Positions 25,545 through 34,998 are shown, counted from the first letter of the stretch. The stretch is DNA of 64,000 bases from Succinivibrio dextrinosolvens (GCF_011065405.1 NZ_CP047056.1:3184747-3248746), one strand, 5' to 3'. The notes: generated by a model not told the origin, from the sequence alone. Made by a program: numbers and translations.

Positions 25545-26774
25545 TCATATTCCACCTCCGTTCAGAAACATTAAGAATTTTCCTGTAGCTTTTGGAGCTG
25601 GTAATGCGTATTCTCTTAAATTTTCTATATCAACTTTGGCGTAGTGTTTCATGACTTTTGGATCTCGATGACCGAGAATATTACGTACTGTTTTATAAGA
25701 AACACCTTTATTGATCATGGCAGAAGCAAGAGATGATCTTAATACATGCGGTCCCTTCTTTTTATTCTCTGTATTAATCCCAGCTTTGATAAAGGCGTTC
25801 TGTAGACTGAATCTAAATGCACTGGTTGTAACATTTCCGAATGGAGCTCGTAAACTTAAAAATAGTTCCTTGTATTCAGACTTTGGGCGTACTGAATAAT
25901 ATTCTTGAACAGCATCGATAATGTCATCAGTCAACGCAAGCTGTAAAAATGTTGGACATTTATGCGTAGTCAAAACTAACGTCTTATCTGAAAAATTAAA
26001 GTTATCTATGGATAATCTGACAATATCACCGCATCTAAGACCTAATTTTGCTGCTAGCATAAACATTGCGAAATCTCGTTTTTCTTTTACTGTCTCACCT
26101 TCCGACTTTATAGCTTTCCCTACTTTTAAAAGCTCTTCCTCTGTATAAATGGAAGGAACAGTCTGAGGTTGTTTATGCTTGGGGACAATAGCAGAAAAAT
26201 CAGCCAACAGGATTTTTTTATCAAAGAGATACCTTAAAAAATCCCTTACAATCCACAGGATTCCATGGTTTTGAAATTTGAGACAAGCTTGACCAACTAG
26301 AACAGGATTAAGCTCTAAAAAAGAATACCCTCCGGCCTGTTCAAAATATGCGCATAGTTTTGTAATTGTATCTCTTTTATGTCTTACCGAGCCCGGACTA
26401 TTAAAAGTGCTAACATAATTACAATATTCATCAATTACTGTTTGAAAGTTTTCATTAACAACCGGTAAGACTGAAGGGAAATGACATATTTTAAAATCAT
26501 TATTTAACTCATCTACAAGTCTATTTATTAGCGTTTTAGAAAATTTTATAACAGTTTTTGGACATACCTTAGGATCAAGTTTTTCTAGATACTCTATGAA
26601 CTTTAATCCAACAGATTTAGAAAAAGAAGACAGATTAAGCTGTCTCATGTACAGGTCTAATTTATTCAGTCCCCATTCATATATTTTTATTGAACTGTTT
26701 TTAAAACAAAGTTTTTTTAAACGTTTTATAAGTAAGGCTGATAAAATAGTTAAATCACAGCTGGAACATTTCAT
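25545..26774 (-). CDS. tyrosine recombinase, first gene of the trio
   Basis: This protein is 409 residues when started at the ATG at 26774, which has GGAGGT seven bases upstream. The longer frame would start at a TTG within that site. The catalytic set is present: arginine in KLGLRCGDIVRLS, a lysine in LTTHKCPTF, H-x-x-R in GPHVLRSSLAS, histidine in NILGHRDPKVMKHY and the tyrosine that follows. It is the upstream gene of the trio and begins about 135 bases inside the element's right palindromic end. Specificity is unknown. Confidence 0.85.
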   Translation of the reverse strand: MKCSSCDLTILSALLIKRLKKLCFKNSSIKIYEWGLNKLDLYMRQLNLSSFSKSVGLKFIEYLEKLDPKVCPKTVIKFSKTLINRLVDELNNDFKICHFPSVLPVVNENFQTVIDEYCNYVSTFNSPGSVRHKRDTITKLCAYFEQAGGYSFLELNPVLVGQACLKFQNHGILWIVRDFLRYLFDKKILLADFSAIVPKHKQPQTVPSIYTEEELLKVGKAIKSEGETVKEKRDFAMFMLAAKLGLRCGDIVRLSIDNFNFSDKTLVLTTHKCPTFLQLALTDDIIDAVQEYYSVRPKSEYKELFLSLRAPFGNVTTSAFRFSLQNAFIKAGINTENKKKGPHVLRSSLASAMINKGVSYKTVRNILGHRDPKVMKHYAKVDIENLREYALPAPKATGKFLMFLNGGGI

Positions 26775-26909
26775 AATAACAACCTCCAAAATAGGAAAAT
26801 ACTCCTATTTTTAAGTTTAAAAGTGGATTGCTATTATTCGAGTAAAATAAAAAAAACGGCGATTTTAAGCCAGTTGCAGAATTCTTTTAGGATAATAAAA
26901 CATTAGATA

Positions 26910-26943
26910 ATGAATCTTATTCGAGATCTCGAATAAGATTCAT
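26910..26943. repeat. perfect 34-bp palindrome at the edge of the recombinase trio
   Basis: Seventeen bases (beginning ATGAATCTTATTCGAGA) are followed directly by their exact reverse complement with no spacer. It ends at 26943, and IS66 transposase coding resumes a few bases later, so the palindrome lies at the very end of the inserted element. It is a candidate recombinase binding or crossover site. Confidence 0.8.
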
Positions 26944-26946
26944 GTT

Positions 26947-27634
26947 AAGCGATACTATTGTATTCTGTTGAATTATGGAATGGATGAGGATGGAAATCCA
27001 TGCAGAGAATTTGAAAAGATGAAATGGGAGCAGGACTTGAAGGATGCCCAAAGTTTCGTAGACAAAATCTCTAATGCATTTCATATCTGTAATGATATCA
27101 CTGCAAGGTGTAAGCAAAATCCATCTTTGGACATAGTTGTACTAAAGAACAGAGAGCTGCGGCCTCTGATTGAGGAAATCTGCGCAGATGCAAGAAGGAT
27201 CTATGCAGATATAACCACAAAGAAAGATGAAGAGCCAAAAGGCAATGCTCTAAAAGTTAAAAGCAGCAATTGGTTATATTGTAAACAATGAAGCAGCTCT
27301 GAAGACTTTCCTGGATTCACCATATGGTCTGATGCATAACAATGCAGTTGAATCCAGATTCAGAGAGTTGGATATCCTGAGAAACAGTATGCTTGCCTCA
27401 GATACCTTTAGAGGAGCAGATAATCTGGCATTATTTTATTCACTATATAAAACTGCCCAGATGCACGGTGTTGAATTTGAAACATACATGAGAAAAGCTA
27501 TTTCAGTCATGACCGAGCATATGAGTGAGATTGAATTTGAAAAGGATAACCGAGGCACCATCATTGGTTATAAATCCGACTCAATCTCAAAAGAGGTATT
27601 GGAAAGTGTAATGCCATGGAATTTACACATTTAA
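26947..27634 (+). pseudogene. IS66-type transposase, C-terminal part (frameshifted)
   Basis: This continues the transposase interrupted at 23525. The frame reads KRYYCILLNYGMDEDGNP to GNALK, then a one-base insertion near 27258 shifts it, and KAAIGYIVNNEAALKTFLDSP, HNNAVESRFRELDILRNSM follow in the next frame up to the stop at 27634. The segment NNAVESRFRELDILR holds the catalytic glutamate of the family, and ALFYSLYKTAQMHGVEFETYMRKAI is the usual C-terminal end. Two lesions (RIT insertion and frameshift) make the gene non-functional. Confidence 0.75.
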
Positions 27635-27644
27635 AAAGGCAAGA

Positions 27645-27660
27645 AAAGTTATTTCTTACC
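27645..27660 (-). repeat. right terminal inverted repeat of the IS66-type element
   Basis: Read on the minus strand it begins GGTAAGAA, identical to the left end at 21911. Confidence 0.6.
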
Positions 27661-27813
27661 TTTTACAAATTTTTTGAATTATCTGATCTATTCCCTCATC
27701 ATCATTTTCCTTTAAGGCTTTTGGTATATGACGATACAGTTCAGAAATAATCTTTATCAGTTCCTCGGAACCGGCGTCTTTTAACAGTTTTCTAAGATCT
27801 GCTACTTTCATAG
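27656..27813 (-). pseudogene. 5' part of the gene cut by the IS66-type element
   Basis: An ATG at 27813 begins MKVADLRKLLK. After a run of six A residues the coding resumes in the next frame as DAGSEELIKIISELYRHIPKAL and DDEGIDQIIQKICK, and reaches the element end at 27660. One missing base in the A-run explains the shift. It lies on the same strand and in the right order to be the beginning of the fragment at 21016-21918, which lacks a start. The protein start looks like a short helical domain of unknown function. Confidence 0.55.
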
Positions 27814-28032
27814 TTTTTTACTCTCAATCACAAAAATATTCGTCAATCATCCAGTGTGTTATAACAATGAAATGTATATTCAAATGTGGCTTATTATCTG
27901 TTTTGACATTAAATTATGGCTCTTTTCTGATTTGAGTTTCTGGGGCCTGATTCTTGCTGTTAATCAATACAATATATTTGGTTTTGTAACTCTATTCGCA
28001 TACTGTATTAGTTTGTCTTTTCTTTTGTTACT

Positions 28033-28911
28033 CTATTCAAGCGGCACAATTTCAAGTCTGACTTTATGAGCCACCATATTCTCCTGTGTTATGGCGTATT
28101 CTCTATCATTCATAAGCTCAATATGATGTTTTATCTTCAGACTGAACTCATTCCTTTTTTCGTACAGGCTCTGCATATATGAGTACTGCTGTTCAAAGCA
28201 CTCTTTCTTGTTTAGTCTGATAACATCTGAGCTCAGCTCTTCTGGCAGGAGCAGCGAAGAGGATCTTTTTAGTCCTTCACTAATCATCATGGAAAGTCCA
28301 GCTGGATCATAGTCAAAGAAAAAATAGATCTTGCATGAGTCTGTGAGTTTTTCAATGAGTGAATGAACCTGTGCAGCGTTATCTCCGTGTCCTTTGTAGA
28401 GGATCAGACTGTTTTTTAGAGATTTAGGAAGAAGTTCAATAAGTTCTCTGACCTTAATAATATTGGTACCGTTTTCAACAACTACAAGAGAAGAGATACT
28501 TTCTGTATCAAGATTATCAATTTCGCAGGAAACTATGGCATTCGGATTGATTGCAATACTGCTTTTATCCTTAAAGGTGATTGTGGTATTGCCGGAGAAG
28601 TTTAAAAGCGATCCGAATACAGAACTGCGGCCTCTTTTCTCATCAGGGATTTCTTTTGCAAGATCAAAACGTTTCAGTGCATCCTCAACAGTATTCTTCT
28701 CCAGATCTTCACCATGTACATCTTTAATGTATTTCTTCAGAGAAAGCTTCTGCATGGTAGTTAAGAGTACTGTATCCTTATCTCTAACTTTAACTGTGGA
28801 GATTCCCAGGTTATCGAGAATCTCCATAACGCTTTTCCCTACGGGGATACGTTTGTTTCCAGTATAGGAGATAAGTTTTATAAGCTGTTTTCTCTGAATT
28901 GCATTAATCAT
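28033..28911 (-). CDS. jetD: JetD-like TOPRIM nuclease of a Wadjet-type system
   Basis: This 292-residue protein is the fourth gene of the operon. The C-terminal half is a TOPRIM domain with the conserved glutamate E146 in SLVVVENGTN and the D-x-D pair D200/D202 in FFFDYDPAGLSM, the residues that hold metal in topoisomerase-type nucleases. The N-terminal 100 residues look like a winged-helix region. In characterised Wadjet systems JetD is the nuclease that cuts plasmid DNA extruded by the SMC-type complex. It is shorter than many JetD proteins (about 350 to 400 residues). It starts 14 bases after the preceding stop and is clearly part of the same transcript. Confidence 0.8.
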   Translation of the reverse strand: MINAIQRKQLIKLISYTGNKRIPVGKSVMEILDNLGISTVKVRDKDTVLLTTMQKLSLKKYIKDVHGEDLEKNTVEDALKRFDLAKEIPDEKRGRSSVFGSLLNFSGNTTITFKDKSSIAINPNAIVSCEIDNLDTESISSLVVVENGTNIIKVRELIELLPKSLKNSLILYKGHGDNAAQVHSLIEKLTDSCKIYFFFDYDPAGLSMMISEGLKRSSSLLLPEELSSDVIRLNKKECFEQQYSYMQSLYEKRNEFSLKIKHHIELMNDREYAITQENMVAHKVRLEIVPLE

Positions 28912-28925
28912 TTGCGGACTGCTCT

Positions 28926-30206
28926 CTAATTATTGTCAGGCTTTGTTTTTAACGAAGAATCCTTCTTTTTAAAGATTAAATCTGAGAAGAACAGATTTCC
29001 GCTGAAAGTTGGATGGATGTCAACTCTGACAGGTTCCATAATGATTCTTCTAGAGGATTCTAGTGGTAGTTCAGAATAGCCAATCATTACAATGTATATC
29101 CAGTCAGCAAGACTTAACTGCATATCTTTAATCTTAAGAAGCTCATATCCCTGTCTTGCGCTTAAAGAGGTGGTGACTTTATCAGACAGTACTGCCTGCA
29201 TAAAGTAATCAACTTTCTTTTCAAGCTCTGTTTTATCCAGTCTGAATCTGCCACCACGACCATCCTTCACCTGAGGACTATCCTCAGGAGATTTTTTCTC
29301 GGTAACGGCAGGCGTTGTGTTGAGTATATCTGCAGCATACTCTCTGTAGTAGTCAGGAATGTTCTCATTTGTGGTGGTAAGCTCAGGCATATAGCTAAGC
29401 TTGAGTTGCTCTGGAACCCAGAATTTTTCTGGGATCCAGTAGGAATCAAGGTTAGGGGAAAAGTCAGGACGGTCTGCATAGACTTCAGCAAAGAGATCGA
29501 TTAAATGATTTCTCTCCCGTACCTGATTTTCCTGATTGAGTTTATCGATTCGTTTGACAATTTTGTCACTGAGAACACTGATTTCGTTTAGACCTTCAGA
29601 TACCTTTGAAGAGATACTTTTGAACAGCAGACGGTTGATAACCGGATCATCTGACTGGAATTCCTCCTCAAGTCTGCCTACGGTAAGGCGTTTGAAGATC
29701 TCGTTAATCTTTCCAAGTTCATCAGAACAGCGATGCATCTGATGGAGTTTCTCCTCGATATCGGAGACCAGACTGTAATCCTCATCTACAAGGTGATAAA
29801 AGGATTCAATGATTTCCTGAAGAATATCGAACAGATCCCCGACGTAATCACGGACTTCTGAAAGAGCGCGGTTACGTGCACGCAGATCTCCCTTATGATA
29901 GATGCGGTTGTATTTTTCAATAGCTTCTTTGAGATCATCAATGATTTCCTCGATGGCTCCATGGCGCTGACGGAAGCGAAAATGACCCTCAAGGTAGTCA
30001 ATAAGAGCTCGCACCTTGCTGTTCATGCGGTATTCAAGATTCTCATCTAAAACCGACAAAATTTTTTGCGCGGACAGCTCTTCTAGTGTTTTTTTATCTT
30101 CAGTGATACTGATTACGCCTGAATTGTTTATACATGCAGAGGAAAGCAGATCATAATGGGTATAAATCGCTTTAGCTGCACTTTTAGGCAAAAATTTAGC
30201 TGCCAT
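28926..30206 (-). CDS. jetA: JetA/MksF-like kleisin subunit
   Basis: This 426-residue protein fits the kleisin-like (MksF/JetA) subunit of a Wadjet or MksBEF complex. It is mainly helical, with an N-terminal winged-helix-like region, a long helical middle (residues 90 to 240) and a Pro-rich hinge near 300 to 325 (TPAVTEKKSPEDSPQVKD), followed by a C-terminal folded domain. Assignment rests on size, composition and position between the MksE-like and TOPRIM genes, not on a single diagnostic motif. Such subunits bridge the SMC heads. Confidence 0.72.
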   Translation of the reverse strand: MAAKFLPKSAAKAIYTHYDLLSSACINNSGVISITEDKKTLEELSAQKILSVLDENLEYRMNSKVRALIDYLEGHFRFRQRHGAIEEIIDDLKEAIEKYNRIYHKGDLRARNRALSEVRDYVGDLFDILQEIIESFYHLVDEDYSLVSDIEEKLHQMHRCSDELGKINEIFKRLTVGRLEEEFQSDDPVINRLLFKSISSKVSEGLNEISVLSDKIVKRIDKLNQENQVRERNHLIDLFAEVYADRPDFSPNLDSYWIPEKFWVPEQLKLSYMPELTTTNENIPDYYREYAADILNTTPAVTEKKSPEDSPQVKDGRGGRFRLDKTELEKKVDYFMQAVLSDKVTTSLSARQGYELLKIKDMQLSLADWIYIVMIGYSELPLESSRRIIMEPVRVDIHPTFSGNLFFSDLIFKKKDSSLKTKPDNN

Positions 30207-30222
30207 GATTTATCCTTTTAAC

Positions 30223-30945
30223 TTAATTCTGCATGTTGTCAAAATCTGGAGTTTCAACTTCAACCATCTCAACCTGAGAGAGCAGATCGGTCTGATGCTC
30301 TTCCTTTCGTTCAGAGGTATCTTTGCCAAAGCCTTCATTCTCTTTGACAAATTCTAAAAGGTCGTAGAACAGTGACCATTTGGCGGTAGCTCTGTAGATA
30401 AGTCCATCTCCACTGGCATCCACAAAATACTCTTCCTTTACCAGTGATTTTAAGACCGCCTGCAGCATTTTGCTGACGTCTGAGGTGTTGGAGGCGACTT
30501 TAAAAAAGTTGGCGATTTCCTTAAGCTGCTTGCACAGAATTTCGGATTCCTCTAAGGAATGAATAATTTCTGAGGGCTTGATAATATCGTCGGCACAGAC
30601 AGGACGTGAATCCTGATTACAGCTTCTAATCAGTCTGAGCCATTTGATTAGCGGTTCAAATTCACTGACACTTTTCTTGATGAAGGCTCGTCCATCGGCT
30701 TTGGCCTGAGGTTCATCATAGTCGCCGTAGGTGCAGTAGTATCCCATATCATCAGTGGTTTTCATAAGATTTCGACCCATCTGATTCAGAAAATAATGAA
30801 CCTTATCTTCGTTGGATAGAGTTCCGTTTTCATCTGTCTCTCTGAGGTATCTGAAGAGGTCCGGATAGAGGGCGTGACAGATAATCTTTCCCTGCAGCAG
30901 ATTCTCAATGCATTTTGTAAAGCGGATGTTTTCTGTAAATGCCAT
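30223..30945 (-). CDS. jetB: JetB/MksE-like subunit
   Basis: This 240-residue protein has the size and position of the MksE/JetB (KITE-type) subunit, which binds the kleisin as a dimer. It looks like tandem winged-helix domains: YFLNQMGRNL, ETDENGTLSNEDK and the segment LQAVLKSLVKEEYFVDASGDGLIYRATAKWSLFYDLLEF, typical of the C-terminal wing. The ATG lies two bases after the SMC stop and has AAGGAGG in front, so it is translated with it. Its acidic tail (EVETPDFDNMQN) is not conserved in families I know. Confidence 0.72.
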   Translation of the reverse strand: MAFTENIRFTKCIENLLQGKIICHALYPDLFRYLRETDENGTLSNEDKVHYFLNQMGRNLMKTTDDMGYYCTYGDYDEPQAKADGRAFIKKSVSEFEPLIKWLRLIRSCNQDSRPVCADDIIKPSEIIHSLEESEILCKQLKEIANFFKVASNTSDVSKMLQAVLKSLVKEEYFVDASGDGLIYRATAKWSLFYDLLEFVKENEGFGKDTSERKEEHQTDLLSQVEMVEVETPDFDNMQN

Positions 30946-30947
30946 GA

Positions 30948-33900
30948 TTATGCCTCCTTACCTTCAGTTAGAAGATCGATGAGCGGATTATCCGGATCTT
31001 CCTCATACCCTTCAACACAGCGTTTAACTCCTTCAGTGCGGGAAATATTGTTCTTCGAGTTAAACATCTGCACCTTGTCATAGGAAAGGTTTGGCTGGGC
31101 ACAGAACAGATAGATTCCGTATCTTTCGGTCATGGTGAAAATCTTCTGCAGATTGTCATTATAGATTTCACCGATTTCATCAATCGGCCAGTGGATCTTG
31201 ATGTTCGGATCAGGGCAGAGCATTCTTGTCAGACCACAGAAGATTACATTGATGGCAAGTTTAGACTCGCCGGTTGAGCCTCCAGAGGTTAGATCTCTGT
31301 CAGAGCGGACGACTACATGTCGACCGTTGATATTCATCGAGATGTTGATATCAATCAGAGTATTGATATCAGAGTCAATCTCGTTGTTAACAAGAGCCTG
31401 TGATACATAGGAGAAGTATCTTATAAGCTCTTCTGAAGGATGAACTAAATCACCGTTGCCACGGTTTTCCTCATCCCAGCTGTTATAGCATTTGGCAAAG
31501 GACGCAAGCTTTGGATACATCTCAAGATTCTCAATCTTTGATACCAGACCAACCTTAATATCGGTGATGGTATCAAGAGGATTGTAGGTAGTAAGACGTT
31601 TTTCAAAACTGCCTGAAACCTGACGTACCACATTGTTGAAGTGTCTTAGATTCTCGTAGAAATTAGAGAACTCAATGGCTGAGGAAACAAAAGCCTTGAT
31701 GATAGCCTCACGCAGGATCTTAAAGTCAGAGGTGATAAATGAAGCCAATCGGTCTGTTAAGGCAAAATAGAAACGAATATCTCTGCTGTTGGCATTGATA
31801 TCATTACCGAATTTAACCTTCAGGGCTTCAATGATATTGTTCCAGTAACCACCGATTCGGTTCTGAGGTCCGGTCTGATTCTCCATGGTTCTTCTGACTG
31901 AATCCACGTTGTTTATCAGTTTTTCCTGTTTTGAGAATACTGCTTTGAGTTTTTCTTCACATCTGCAGATCATATTCTCAATGCTCAGATTCTCTGGAAG
32001 ATATGCTTTATCTTCATATTCAGGACGAGCCTGAGCCAGATTTGCCTGATTGGAAGAGAAGAAACTTGTAATGGCGTTACACTGGATATCCAGGTTTTCA
32101 ATCTGAGTTCTTAGACGGTTAATTTCATTTGTAAATTCTGTCTCAAGTTCTTTTAGCTTCTGCTTTTCAGTTGCAATCAGACTGCTGTATTTCTCAAATA
32201 GATCCTCTGCCATTGCAAGATCTTTACGGTGTGTTTCAAGCAAACTGTAAGGTCCAGCCATAAAGACATTGTATTTGGTTACCTCTTCTTCGTAGGAGAG
32301 GACTCTGTTGTATATCTCTTTAGCTTTTCTGCATTCTTCCTGGGCTTTTTTCAGGATCTCGTAATTAATACCGGATTTAATCAGTTCCTCTTTGTAGGAC
32401 GATTCAATGTCTTCATATTTCTGCTGATATTCGTCATCAAGAGAATCCAGTCTTTCCTGAAGTGCTTTTTCCAAAGCGATAACAGGGGCCCTTTCACTGT
32501 CAAAATCAGCCTTGTAATCTAAAAGTCGATTTTTCAGGAACTCGGCATGTTTCTGTCGATTATTCTGCATGGAGATTTCAAGACGGTTCTTTGAGGTGCT
32601 GCAATTGTCAATTTCCTCATTGATAACCTTTAATCTTTCAGCACAGTTCTGTTTAAACTTAGCTGTCAGCTCTTCAAGATTACTCTTTGCTGAGCTCTGG
32701 TTTTCACTAAGATTCTTCTCTTCGCGTTTTAAGTCAGAAAGCTCATTCTCATGAACTGACAGTGTATTCTGAGCTGAGGCAAGGATTTTTTCCTGTTTAT
32801 CCTTTGCGTCGGCTACAGTCATGATTTCTTCATCAAGACGCAGACTCTTCTCCTCAATTTCAGCTCTTGATTTGATGTAATCTGGAGTATCAATCTCATC
32901 TAGGGAGAAGCCAAGACCGAAGACACTATTGTGGTCCTTGTCGTCATTATTGTCATTATCTGCAAGATAAGGCTTAAGGCCTTTGGTAAAGAGCAGTTCT
33001 TTTCTTAAAACCTTACCTACATTATCTCTCCATCCAGGAAGGTTCTTCTCCATAAAGCCGATTAGGGAAGACTCAGGCGGATTTAGCTGTTCCAGAACTT
33101 CACTCTTTTCTTTTAACAGCTTTGAGTGTCTGTCTGACAGTGATGCTATCTGTTTTGAGATTTCCTTAAGACTGTTTTTGTCACCGTCAATCTCCTGCTG
33201 TTTAGCCGTCTGTGTTTTAAGGTTTAAAAACAGCTCAGAGGTGTATCTGTCTAAGTCTCGCTGAGCTGTCTGTAGTGTGTTTTCTTCTTCTGTAGTAAAG
33301 TTTCCATCGGTAAACTTCTGATTGGTAAGATTGCGCACCTTATCATCAAGTTCTTTCTCTCTGGCTTTAAACTGAGATTCAAGCTCGACAAGTTTTGTGT
33401 GCATCTCATCTTTTAGATGCTGTTCTCTATTGCGGAATTTTTCCTCAATGGAATTCAGTTTATCTTTGTTATCTGCAAGCTCTCGTGTCAGCTTCTGAAA
33501 AACTTTGTTTTTCTCAGTTATAAGCTCGTTGACACGGTTGGACTTCTTAAGTTCAATCGGAGCGGATTTATCCTGGAAATCCTGCTGCAGATCGTTGCGG
33601 TATTTTAAGGCGCGATCCAGTTCACCCTTATAGTTTGCAAGCTGTTCAAAAGATTCACTCTTCTCTGCAATGTTTCCTGCATCAAAGATATCCTTCTGGT
33701 TTTGCAGTTTCTCAATCAGATTGAATGCAGAGTTCTTCTGGTGTTCTGCTTCACTCTTCTGTTCTGTGTATCTGCCGATAACTTCATTAAGATTATCACG
33801 AGTAGTTTTCAGTTCCTCTCGTTTAGCTGTTAAAACTGTTTTGAGCTGGTCTCTCTCCTGATTCTTAATTTGAGATAACTGTTTTAAATTTCTCTCGCAC

Positions 33901-34739
33901 TCACTGATGAATCCCCAGTCGTCAGCAATCTCCTTTTTGATTTCAACCGCCTGATTAAAGTTTTTTATCTTGGAGGATAATTCTGATACCGCTTCAAGTT
34001 CCTCAAGATCAGAGCGCCCCTGGCGAGTTTTAGGAAGATTGATGCTTACCTGATTTGAAACATAGCACATGACAAGCATCTGTTTTAACTCTTCTAGGAG
34101 CTTGCTGCGATCAGATAGCATTACAGCTGTTAAAGAAGCAAGATTGCGGATTTCTTCTCTTGAGCTGCATAGTGCAAACTTTGAGGCTGTAAGAGCGAAC
34201 TCACTGCGGTCTCGTCTTTGAGAGATGATATCGCGGTTATTCATCAGAATTGCCTGATAAAGTTCGGAGCTGTCGATTATCTTTGAGACCTCATAGTTCT
34301 TGTTGATCTGCAGATACTGTTTTATCCAGTTCTCTGTGCTGTTGATCTTTTTTAATGCTTCAATTGCTTCCTCTGAGAACAGCAGATCTTCTGCCTTGCC
34401 TTTGACAAAACAGTAGCGGAAGGTGTCATTGTGTCTGAAAATAAGCGAATTTCTGGCCTCACCGTTTTTCAGGTATTCAAAGACAATAATTGATGTTGAG
34501 TAGGGCAGATAGAAATCCACAAAGGAGAGTTTGTTTCCCCTCTGACTTATAAGACGGTTGGGCTTTAGACCGTAGAAGATTGGGATCAGATTAAGGATAG
34601 TTGTCTTACCAGCACCGTTGTTTCCGAAGTTTACGGTATGACCTTCACAGCTTATCTGTGATAAAAGTCCGGTAAAAATTGAATTGTTAAGGTAGATATT
34701 CTGTAAGCCGGTTATGTTTTGCTCAAGCTCTTGAGACAT
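30948..34739 (-). CDS. jetC: JetC/MksB-like SMC ATPase
   Basis: This 1263-residue SMC-type ATPase is the motor of the system. Walker A is GNNGAGKT (residues 39 to 46). The ABC signature is SGGSTGES (about 1152 to 1159) and Walker B is HWPIDEIGE with the D-E pair near 1187-1188. Between them are two long coiled-coil stretches (about 240 to 560 and 620 to 960) separated by a hinge-like region around 560 to 620 that contains an Asp/Asn-rich loop. By known family biology this protein would extrude DNA loops and sense small circular DNA. It is the first gene of the operon, unlike the usual jetA-B-C-D order. Confidence 0.85.
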   Translation of the reverse strand: MSQELEQNITGLQNIYLNNSIFTGLLSQISCEGHTVNFGNNGAGKTTILNLIPIFYGLKPNRLISQRGNKLSFVDFYLPYSTSIIVFEYLKNGEARNSLIFRHNDTFRYCFVKGKAEDLLFSEEAIEALKKINSTENWIKQYLQINKNYEVSKIIDSSELYQAILMNNRDIISQRRDRSEFALTASKFALCSSREEIRNLASLTAVMLSDRSKLLEELKQMLVMCYVSNQVSINLPKTRQGRSDLEELEAVSELSSKIKNFNQAVEIKKEIADDWGFISECERNLKQLSQIKNQERDQLKTVLTAKREELKTTRDNLNEVIGRYTEQKSEAEHQKNSAFNLIEKLQNQKDIFDAGNIAEKSESFEQLANYKGELDRALKYRNDLQQDFQDKSAPIELKKSNRVNELITEKNKVFQKLTRELADNKDKLNSIEEKFRNREQHLKDEMHTKLVELESQFKAREKELDDKVRNLTNQKFTDGNFTTEEENTLQTAQRDLDRYTSELFLNLKTQTAKQQEIDGDKNSLKEISKQIASLSDRHSKLLKEKSEVLEQLNPPESSLIGFMEKNLPGWRDNVGKVLRKELLFTKGLKPYLADNDNNDDKDHNSVFGLGFSLDEIDTPDYIKSRAEIEEKSLRLDEEIMTVADAKDKQEKILASAQNTLSVHENELSDLKREEKNLSENQSSAKSNLEELTAKFKQNCAERLKVINEEIDNCSTSKNRLEISMQNNRQKHAEFLKNRLLDYKADFDSERAPVIALEKALQERLDSLDDEYQQKYEDIESSYKEELIKSGINYEILKKAQEECRKAKEIYNRVLSYEEEVTKYNVFMAGPYSLLETHRKDLAMAEDLFEKYSSLIATEKQKLKELETEFTNEINRLRTQIENLDIQCNAITSFFSSNQANLAQARPEYEDKAYLPENLSIENMICRCEEKLKAVFSKQEKLINNVDSVRRTMENQTGPQNRIGGYWNNIIEALKVKFGNDINANSRDIRFYFALTDRLASFITSDFKILREAIIKAFVSSAIEFSNFYENLRHFNNVVRQVSGSFEKRLTTYNPLDTITDIKVGLVSKIENLEMYPKLASFAKCYNSWDEENRGNGDLVHPSEELIRYFSYVSQALVNNEIDSDINTLIDINISMNINGRHVVVRSDRDLTSGGSTGESKLAINVIFCGLTRMLCPDPNIKIHWPIDEIGEIYNDNLQKIFTMTERYGIYLFCAQPNLSYDKVQMFNSKNNISRTEGVKRCVEGYEEDPDNPLIDLLTEGKEA

Positions 34740-34998
34740 GATTCACCCGTATTCCTTGAGTTTATGTGTTTTGACAGGATCTTAAAGAAAATGATTCTGT
34801 TGGTGTTTTGTAACTAACTAATGCTGTTAATTTTAACAGTTAAGGTAGGTCGGGTAAATAATGGAGACCGGTAAACAAGAGGTTTGTTCAGATTAAGCCT
34901 ACAGAAAACTGTATTGTATGAGTAATACACAAGAGTTCTTATCCAAGGCTCTGAAAAAATATGCGCCTTGGAAAGTAATCTTAAAAAGAGGTCAAGAA

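Larger units (their letters stand above)
23526..26943 (-). mobile_element. RIT-like element (three tyrosine recombinases in tandem)
   Basis: Three adjacent minus-strand genes or gene remnants all encode tyrosine recombinases, with the last two overlapping. This is the hallmark of recombinase-in-trio (RIT) elements. The block lies exactly between the two halves of the IS66 transposase, which fixes its ends to within a few bases: IS66 coding ends near 23525 and resumes near 26944. The right edge is a perfect 34-bp palindrome. No clear inverted copy of that end was found at the left edge. The middle gene is broken, so the element may be inactive. Confidence 0.75.
21911..27660. mobile_element. 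IS66-type insertion element interrupted by a RIT-like recombinase trio
   Basis: Both ends carry the same outward-in sequence GGTAAGAA (left from 21911, right as the complement from 27660). It encloses the two halves of an IS66-type transposase gene and has pieces of one minus-strand gene on either side. IS66-family ends characteristically begin GTAAG. The flanks TTTTGTAA (21901-21908) and TTTTACAA (27661-27668) agree at 6 of 8 positions, so an 8-bp target duplication is suggested but not exact. A second element (23526-26943) sits inside the transposase gene. Confidence 0.7.

Noticed and set aside
27854-28069. Hydrophobic plus-strand frame of 71 codons
   Set aside because: It overlaps the end of the TOPRIM gene, lacks a ribosome-binding site and looks like AT-rich chance sequence.
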